From Burkholderiaceae bacterium (lineage in GTDB: Bacteria; Pseudomonadota; Gammaproteobacteria; Burkholderiales; Burkholderiaceae_D): a DNA stretch of 58,870 nt. The DNA lies in the NCBI GenBank assembly GCA_018882935.1, contig VERA01000007.1, positions 1 to 58,870 of the forward strand, read 5' to 3'. The notes beneath the pieces were generated by a model. That model was given only the letters and a program-made list of their open reading frames with translations, did not search any database and was not told the origin of the DNA. Below are positions 54,171 through 58,870 of the stretch, piece after piece (position 1 is the stretch's first letter; every line of letters begins with the position of its first letter). The position numbers and the translations under genes are program-made.

Positions 54171-55157
54171 CTACTCAGCGGACAAGACAGTCGATGTAAG
54201 CTGTTCCCAGGGGCGACGTGCTTGCCAATGCGTTTTCCATGCTGGCGGGATGACGAGCGCGAAAGCGCCAAGATCGGTCACCAACTCGCCAAGCGCAGCA
54301 CCGCGCACCACCACGCCCGTCGTGAGCGCCTCGAAGCGGCTGCTGATCTCTTCTTGCACCAGCGGCTTGAGCAAATCTTCGTTGTGCCGCCACACGCTGC
54401 CGCCGACCAAAATCGCTTCGGTATCGAGGATGGTCACCAGGTTGTACAGTGCGCGTCCGAACCAGCGCGCGGCATACGCTACCGTTGCCAAGGATTCAGT
54501 ATTACCTCGGCGCGCTGCTGAAAAAACATCGGCCAGTGGTTTGCCGAGTCGCTTCTCGACATTGCGCCCGCCGAGTAATCCTTCCAGATCACCTTGATTG
54601 CCGCAGCCACAGACACCGGCTTCAGCATCGGTGAGCAGCATGTGACTGGCATGTCCCGCATTATTTGCTTTGCCGTTCAGAATATGACCATCAACGCACA
54701 GGCCAAAGCCAATACCGGTGCTCCAAGTGGCGTAAATGGAATTCGCAGGCGCTTCACCAAAGGCGCGCTCACCGTGCAGCCCAGCGACGCAATCATTGAC
54801 AATGCTTACCGTGGAAAAGCGCTCACGCAGCACCGATTCCAACGGCAGAAATGTCCAGTCATTGGGTAAATCCTCGCCATTGGGCAAGCCACCGCAGATA
54901 TTCGGCGGCATGAAACCGAGCAGACCATCACGCAGCGCAAATGGCCCGCAACTGCTCACACCGACACTGACAATAGATGAAGCATTGATGCCAAGCTTGT
55001 TGCAGCAAGCATCTATCATTCGCAAGCTTTGGCGCGCGATGGTGTCAGGTTCGCCGGAGCGCTCGGTGGCTTGCGTTAACCGCAGCAGTGGGCCGCTCGC
55101 ATCCGCGATGCAAGCGGCCATCTTGGTGCCGCCGATATCGAGCGCGGCAAGATACAT
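54171..55157 (-). CDS. ROK-family sugar kinase
   Basis: A 328-aa kinase-fold protein. DIGGTK (7-12) binds phosphate and VNDCVAG holds the likely catalytic aspartate (122). The ROK zinc site is altered: GHASH supplies H169 and CGCG gives C183 and C185, but the third cysteine of CxCGxxGCxE is Asp190 here. The substrate is probably a hexose or N-acetyl sugar. It follows ettA by 3 bp on the same strand, so they share a transcript. Some ROK members are regulators, but no HTH is present. Confidence 0.82.
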   Translation of the reverse strand: MYLAALDIGGTKMAACIADASGPLLRLTQATERSGEPDTIARQSLRMIDACCNKLGINASSIVSVGVSSCGPFALRDGLLGFMPPNICGGLPNGEDLPNDWTFLPLESVLRERFSTVSIVNDCVAGLHGERAFGEAPANSIYATWSTGIGFGLCVDGHILNGKANNAGHASHMLLTDAEAGVCGCGNQGDLEGLLGGRNVEKRLGKPLADVFSAARRGNTESLATVAYAARWFGRALYNLVTILDTEAILVGGSVWRHNEDLLKPLVQEEISSRFEALTTGVVVRGAALGELVTDLGAFALVIPPAWKTHWQARRPWEQLTSTVLSAE

Positions 55158-55160
55158 AGA

Positions 55161-56828
55161 TTAGGTACGCAGCGGCTTGTAGCGAATGCGCTTGGGCTTG
55201 GCACCTTCCTCACCCAGACGCTTCTTCTTGTCGGCTTCATATTCTTGGTAATTACCGTCGAAGAAAACGACTTGTGATTCGCCTTCGAACGCCAGGATAT
55301 GCGTTGCTATACGATCAAGGAACCAGCGATCATGTGAAATCACCAGCACGCTGCCGGCAAACTCAAGTAACGCATCTTCCAGTGCGCGCAGCGTTTCAAC
55401 ATCCAGATCATTCGAGGGTTCATCCAGCAGCAGTACGTTACCGCCTTGCATGAGCGTTTTAGCGAGATGCAGACGACCACGCTCACCACCCGACAGGTTA
55501 CCAACGATTTTTTGTTGGTCCGCGCCCTTGAAGTTAAAGCGCCCGAGGTAAGCGCGCGAAGGCATTTCGAACCGGCCTACCGTAATCAGGTCGGCGCCAC
55601 CGGCGACATCGTCGAATACAGATTTTTTGTTATCCAGCTCGGCGCGCGATTGATCGACGACCGATACCTTGACGGTCGGCCCGACCACAATCTCACCGGA
55701 ATCAGGCTGCTCTTTACCGCTGATCATGCGAAATAGCGTTGATTTACCCGCACCGTTCGGACCGATGATGCCCACAATCGCGCCGGGTGGAATTTTGAAC
55801 GACAGATTGTCGATCAGCAGGCGGTCACCAAAACCCTTGCTGACACCTTTGAACTCGATGACTTCATTGCCCAAGCGCTCAGCGACCGGGATGAAAATTT
55901 CCTGTGTTTCGTTACGCTTCTGATATTCGTATTCAGACAATTCATTAAAACGCGCGATACGCGCCTTGCTTTTTGCTTGTCGTCCTTTCGGGTTTTGTCT
56001 GACCCACTCCAGCTCTTTCTTGAGCGCTTTTTGGCGTGCAGATTCGGTTGCCTCTTCTTGTTTCAGCCGGCCTTCTTTTTGCTCTAGCCAGGAAGAGTAA
56101 TTACCTTTCCATGGAATGCCATGGCCACGATCGAGTTCAAGTATCCATTCGGCGGCATTGTCGAGGAAGTAGCGATCGTGGGTGATCGCCACAACCGTGC
56201 CGGAGAATCGCTGAAGGAATTGCTCAAGCCAGTCGACGGATTCTGCGTCAAGGTGGTTAGTAGGCTCATCAAGTAGCAACATGTCCGGCTGCGATAGCAG
56301 CAGCTTGCACAGCGCCACGCGGCGTTTTTCGCCACCCGACAGCACACCGACCTTGGCATCCCATGGCGGCAGTCGGAGTGCATCCGCGGCCACCTCGAGT
56401 TGCAACTCCAGATTGCCACCATCCGCCGCAGCGATAATTGCCTCGAGTCGTTCCTGCTCTTTGGCCAGCGCATCAAAGTCCGCATCCGGCTCGGCGTATG
56501 CCGCGTACACCTGTTCCAGCTTGGCCCGCGCTTCAAACGCCTCGCCCAAGCCGCTTTCGACTTCCTGTCGCACGGTCATTTCCGGGTTGAGCTCAGGTTC
56601 TTGCGGCAGGTGACCGATTTTCAGATTCGGCATTGGCACCGCATCGCCCTCGATATCTTTGTCGATACCGGCCATGATTTTCAGCAGTGTCGATTTGCCA
56701 GAGCCGTTCAGGCCCAGCACGCCGATTTTTGCGCCGGGGAAGAAGGAGAGTGAAATATCTTTCAGGATTTGACGCTTGGGCGGAACGATCTTGCCCACGC
56801 GATGCATTGTGTAGACGTAATTAGCCAT
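55161..56828 (-). CDS. ettA: Energy-dependent translational throttle protein EttA (ABC-F)
   Basis: An ABC-F ATPase of 555 aa, the same length as E. coli EttA. It binds the ribosomal E site and gates the first peptide bond according to ATP level. It has two ABC domains: GLNGSGKST, LSGGEKRR and LLLDEPTNHLD in the first; GPNGAGKST, LSGGERGR and LLLDEPSNDLD in the second. The linker is charged and helical. ATG 56828 (MANYVYTMHRVGK) is the family start; in-frame codons upstream are not needed. Confidence 0.94.
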   Translation of the reverse strand: MANYVYTMHRVGKIVPPKRQILKDISLSFFPGAKIGVLGLNGSGKSTLLKIMAGIDKDIEGDAVPMPNLKIGHLPQEPELNPEMTVRQEVESGLGEAFEARAKLEQVYAAYAEPDADFDALAKEQERLEAIIAAADGGNLELQLEVAADALRLPPWDAKVGVLSGGEKRRVALCKLLLSQPDMLLLDEPTNHLDAESVDWLEQFLQRFSGTVVAITHDRYFLDNAAEWILELDRGHGIPWKGNYSSWLEQKEGRLKQEEATESARQKALKKELEWVRQNPKGRQAKSKARIARFNELSEYEYQKRNETQEIFIPVAERLGNEVIEFKGVSKGFGDRLLIDNLSFKIPPGAIVGIIGPNGAGKSTLFRMISGKEQPDSGEIVVGPTVKVSVVDQSRAELDNKKSVFDDVAGGADLITVGRFEMPSRAYLGRFNFKGADQQKIVGNLSGGERGRLHLAKTLMQGGNVLLLDEPSNDLDVETLRALEDALLEFAGSVLVISHDRWFLDRIATHILAFEGESQVVFFDGNYQEYEADKKKRLGEEGAKPKRIRYKPLRT

Positions 56829-57189
56829 GAATGTGCTTACCAGATGGGGTGAGTTCGCAGCAGGACGCTGCAACAACAAGAGAGGATACCCGAAGCACAG
56901 CAGGATGCCAGTATTCGTAATCTACACCGCCCGCTCACCGACCGTCATAGACGCCACTGGCTGGCGCACCGGCCGGGTCCCAACAAGGCCAGCACGGGGG
57001 AGAGGGCCTTTATGTAGCTTGCCTCGGCCACGTGAATAGCGGCGAAATCGCCACAGATTGCTGAGGTTTTCCCACTTTTCACCCAGAAAAAGTCGAGCAA
57101 ATGTCCGGTAATAGAACTGGCGTATCTAGGAGTCCACCGATCGGCATGTTCGTTTGGCGAACATTCCGATCAACTCATTTCCTGCCATC
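56829..57189. other. Non-coding region between ettA and the orphan gene
   Basis: 361 bases without a supported gene. The left part is GC-rich like the chromosome, and the base composition shifts towards AT as the orphan gene is approached. It contains the 19-bp palindrome at 57146-57164 and a small GGCGAAATCGCC hairpin near 57042. No clear -10/-35 pair is seen. Confidence 0.4.
57146..57164. promoter_or_regulatory. Perfect 19-bp palindrome upstream of the orphan gene
   Basis: ATGTTCG and CGAACAT are exact inverse arms around TTTGG, 26 bp before the ATG. The arms match the TGTTCG/CGAACA half-sites of GlpR operators and include GTTCGTTT, found in front of glpR in this window. It could be a GlpR-type or other repressor site. 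Confidence 0.5.
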
Positions 57190-58635
57190 ATGAACCCAAA
57201 TCATAAACACTCAAACTACCGACTCAACCTTAACCAAAAGAATTTTCCATCGTTGTCGGCATCTACGGCTCCAACCTCGACAGCCCAACCGCTGCCACCG
57301 CAACAGCCGCAACCGTCAATGACCACAAAATCCGGGACGAATGCAAGTTTACTCGGCTCGTCTAGTCAAGACGCTTTACCCCCTGATTCGTTCGGCTCAT
57401 CAAGCTCATCAAGCTTATCGACCTATCCGGCTTTCTCAAGTGCTTCGACTTCCCCAGCCTCATCAACAAGTTTTGCAGTACCGGTAGTACTGCCGAGCGC
57501 TACCTCATCGCCGGGGCAGGAAAAAAACATTCAACAGGGAGTTAAACTTGCAGAAAAGCTGATGAATGAAATAAGTGAATTTTTATTAGATCCTTCCACA
57601 GAAAAATTCATAACAACGAGTCAGTTGGTCAAAGACTGCATAGAAAACGATGGTTTTAAGCAGATTGCGACGGACTCGCAAGACATACCTACCACTAAAA
57701 CACTTGCGATAAACATCATCAAATTTTTTGATGAGGCTACAAAATCAAGCAGCGTATTACCTGAAAGCCAACCAGTACCACTTGCAGATATCGCAAAAGC
57801 GAGCTACGGATTAGAGGCTTGTGTTAAGTGGGATAAACACCAACAGGTTTTTGAAAATAATGACTGGAAGATACTGCGCCCAGCCGTTTGCGGTCTTATG
57901 CGCAAAATGATGAATAAAATTCATAGTGACGATTTATATGTTTTAGCTACCAGGGGAAATGTTGGGCACCTATTAGCCTTGCTTGCGTGGATTAATCTTG
58001 GAACTAACTACCGAGTACCAGATTTTGGCAAGCAGGCTAATCCTAAAGATGGATCTGAAGACATAAACTTGCTTTACGGATTTTCTAAAAAAAATGGCTA
58101 TCCAAGTCTCATAGAGTTTACGAACAGCATAATCAATGGTTTATTGGGCGCTAGCCAAGCGTTTTTCGATACCCGACAGTTTTGCAAGATGGTGATGCAA
58201 CTAGGGCGTATGATCAACGATGGCAATTTGTTACTGATAGAAAGCGAAAAGACTCCCCAGGTAAATCCCACTAAGTTGGCAGATCAGCTTGTGCGAATAT
58301 CCAATTCGCTACATCTGAAACAATATAGGGAATTTGATCACAATCATAGTCCCGATTATGTGAATCCTGTCGCCGTAACTAATCTGTGTAGCGGCCTGTA
58401 TATATTCTTCCTCAAAGGAATCCTTGATTGGAAAAATGAAAATCACCTGAAGATCGCAGTAAAGACCGCAAGCTTTATCAAGAAAGCCTCTACACAACCT
58501 AAAGCGGATAAACACTTCATCCGTGAGTGTAGAGTTTTTCTAAAGCAGGCGCTTAATAATGTACCGCAAGACTCAAGCCAATCATTCAACGAGGCATTAA
58601 ACGCGCTGAATGAGCTAAAACAAAGGTTGTATTGA
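57190..58635 (+). CDS. Orphan protein with Ser/Pro-rich N-terminus and helical repeats (effector-like)
   Basis: I do not recognise a family with certainty. From ATG 57190 it has 481 aa (TTG 57154 would give 493). Residues 20-115 are low-complexity Ser, Pro, Thr and Ala, with no signal peptide or membrane segment. From about 125 it is helical, with recurring blocks such as TRQFCKMVMQLGRM, NPTKLADQLVRISNSL and NPVAVTNLCSGLYIF, resembling armadillo/SKWP-type repeats of plant-pathogen effectors. It is visibly AT-richer than its neighbours and stands alone between ettA and rarD, so it looks transferred. A secreted effector is a hypothesis. Confidence 0.6.
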   Translation: MNPNHKHSNYRLNLNQKNFPSLSASTAPTSTAQPLPPQQPQPSMTTKSGTNASLLGSSSQDALPPDSFGSSSSSSLSTYPAFSSASTSPASSTSFAVPVVLPSATSSPGQEKNIQQGVKLAEKLMNEISEFLLDPSTEKFITTSQLVKDCIENDGFKQIATDSQDIPTTKTLAINIIKFFDEATKSSSVLPESQPVPLADIAKASYGLEACVKWDKHQQVFENNDWKILRPAVCGLMRKMMNKIHSDDLYVLATRGNVGHLLALLAWINLGTNYRVPDFGKQANPKDGSEDINLLYGFSKKNGYPSLIEFTNSIINGLLGASQAFFDTRQFCKMVMQLGRMINDGNLLLIESEKTPQVNPTKLADQLVRISNSLHLKQYREFDHNHSPDYVNPVAVTNLCSGLYIFFLKGILDWKNENHLKIAVKTASFIKKASTQPKADKHFIRECRVFLKQALNNVPQDSSQSFNEALNALNELKQRLY

Positions 58636-58744
58636 ACCCCGGGACAGCAGTAAAACAAGCCAAGATAGTCGTAAAACAGGCTGCCATCATACATAGGCTT
58701 TGAGCAGTTTGATAAAAAACTACTGCTATCCCGCTAGCCCGGAT

Positions 58745-58773
58745 TCGCCTGGTACTCACCAGGCGATTTTTTT
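58745..58773 (+). terminator. Rho-independent terminator after the orphan gene
   Basis: TCGCCTGGT and ACCAGGCGA form a perfect 9-bp stem with loop ACTC, followed by seven T (58767-58773) and directly by the rarD stop on the other strand. Confidence 0.85.
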
Positions 58774-58870
58774 CTAGTTGGCGCTTAGCGTTATGCCCCG
58801 GGCCAAGCTGTCGACTGAATAGATAAGCAAACCTGACCAAATTAGCGCAAAGCCTGCAAGCTTCAAGCCG
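58774..58870 (-). CDS. rarD: RarD-like transporter, C-terminal end only
   Basis: The last 31 codons of a minus-strand gene that enters from the right edge. The peptide contains GFALIWSGLLIYSVDSL, matching the final helix of RarD (EamA-superfamily permeases, annotated as chloramphenicol-sensitive). The stop is TAG at 58774-58776. The identification rests on one helix only. Confidence 0.6.
   Translation of the reverse strand, partial: GLKLAGFALIWSGLLIYSVDSLARGITLSAN

Noticed and set aside
57040-57189. Plant-inducible (PIP/hrpII) promoter box for the effector-like gene
   Set aside because: The TTCG motifs present form an inverted repeat with 5-bp spacing; no tandem TTCGN pair with 15-16 bp spacing was found.
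58586-58840. An 84-codon minus-strand frame at the right edge
   Set aside because: It crosses the terminator hairpin and has a different frame from the convincing RarD C-terminal helix that ends at 58774.

Overview
The window looks like a chromosomal segment of a betaproteobacterium, most likely of the order Burkholderiales. The basis is gene content and order: a glycerol ABC transporter operon of GlpSTPQ type, hemE next to priA, an argS-SPOR-dsbA block, a LiuR-controlled leucine degradation operon, and a long HAAT transporter cluster with two CoA ligases. Most of the DNA is GC-rich. One gene near the right end is clearly AT-richer and looks acquired.

Layout. 1-5.6 kb (minus strand): glpD-glpS-glpT-glpP-glpQ-DUF2160 for glycerol uptake and glycerol-3-phosphate oxidation, with divergent glpR and a cluster of AAACGAAC half-sites between them. 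6.8-10.7 kb: hemE and priA enclose about 820 bp of non-coding DNA with four TTATNCACA DnaA boxes and AT-rich tracts, a candidate replication origin. 10.8-14 kb: a DUF1857 gene, rep helicase and two small DUF genes. 14-17 kb: tRNA-Asp and tRNA-Arg, each followed by the same 82-bp element and a duplicate of that tRNA's own 3' end, plus a YqjD/YqjE/YqjK-like trio, a membrane-anchored cytochrome c and a short SSB. 17-22 kb: a TbpB-like lipoprotein, argS, a SPOR protein, dsbA and an XRE-type regulator with its own palindrome.

23.4-37.4 kb is one long plus-strand leucine/isovalerate operon: liuR, liuA, aceK, thiolase, acyl-CoA dehydrogenase, ychJ-like, liuB, bioA, liuD, liuE, thioesterase, DUF1289 and an MBL hydrolase. 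An 18-bp palindrome lies in front of it. It degrades leucine to acetyl-CoA and acetoacetate. It also carries the glyoxylate-bypass switch aceK and a biotin synthesis gene that could serve its biotin-dependent carboxylase. No liuC-type hydratase lies in the cluster.

47.2-37.4 kb (minus strand) encodes an acyl-CoA synthetase, livGHM, a substrate-binding protein, livF, a PaaK-like CoA ligase, a nitronate monooxygenase-like flavoprotein and a small membrane protein. This is probably an import-and-activate route for an organic acid of unknown identity. 47.6-54 kb: an outer membrane beta-barrel, a proline iminopeptidase-like hydrolase, pqqBCDE without a visible pqqA, and an ABC-2 exporter of the kind linked to PQQ alcohol dehydrogenase systems. 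54-58.9 kb: a ROK kinase and ettA, then an AT-rich orphan gene with a Ser/Pro-rich N-terminus and helical repeats (effector-like), a strong terminator and the C-terminal end of rarD.

The least explained structure is the 82-bp element placed between tRNA 3' ends and their duplicates. The orphan effector-like gene, the hemE-priA origin candidate and the asymmetric GlpS/GlpT ATPase pair are also worth a second look.
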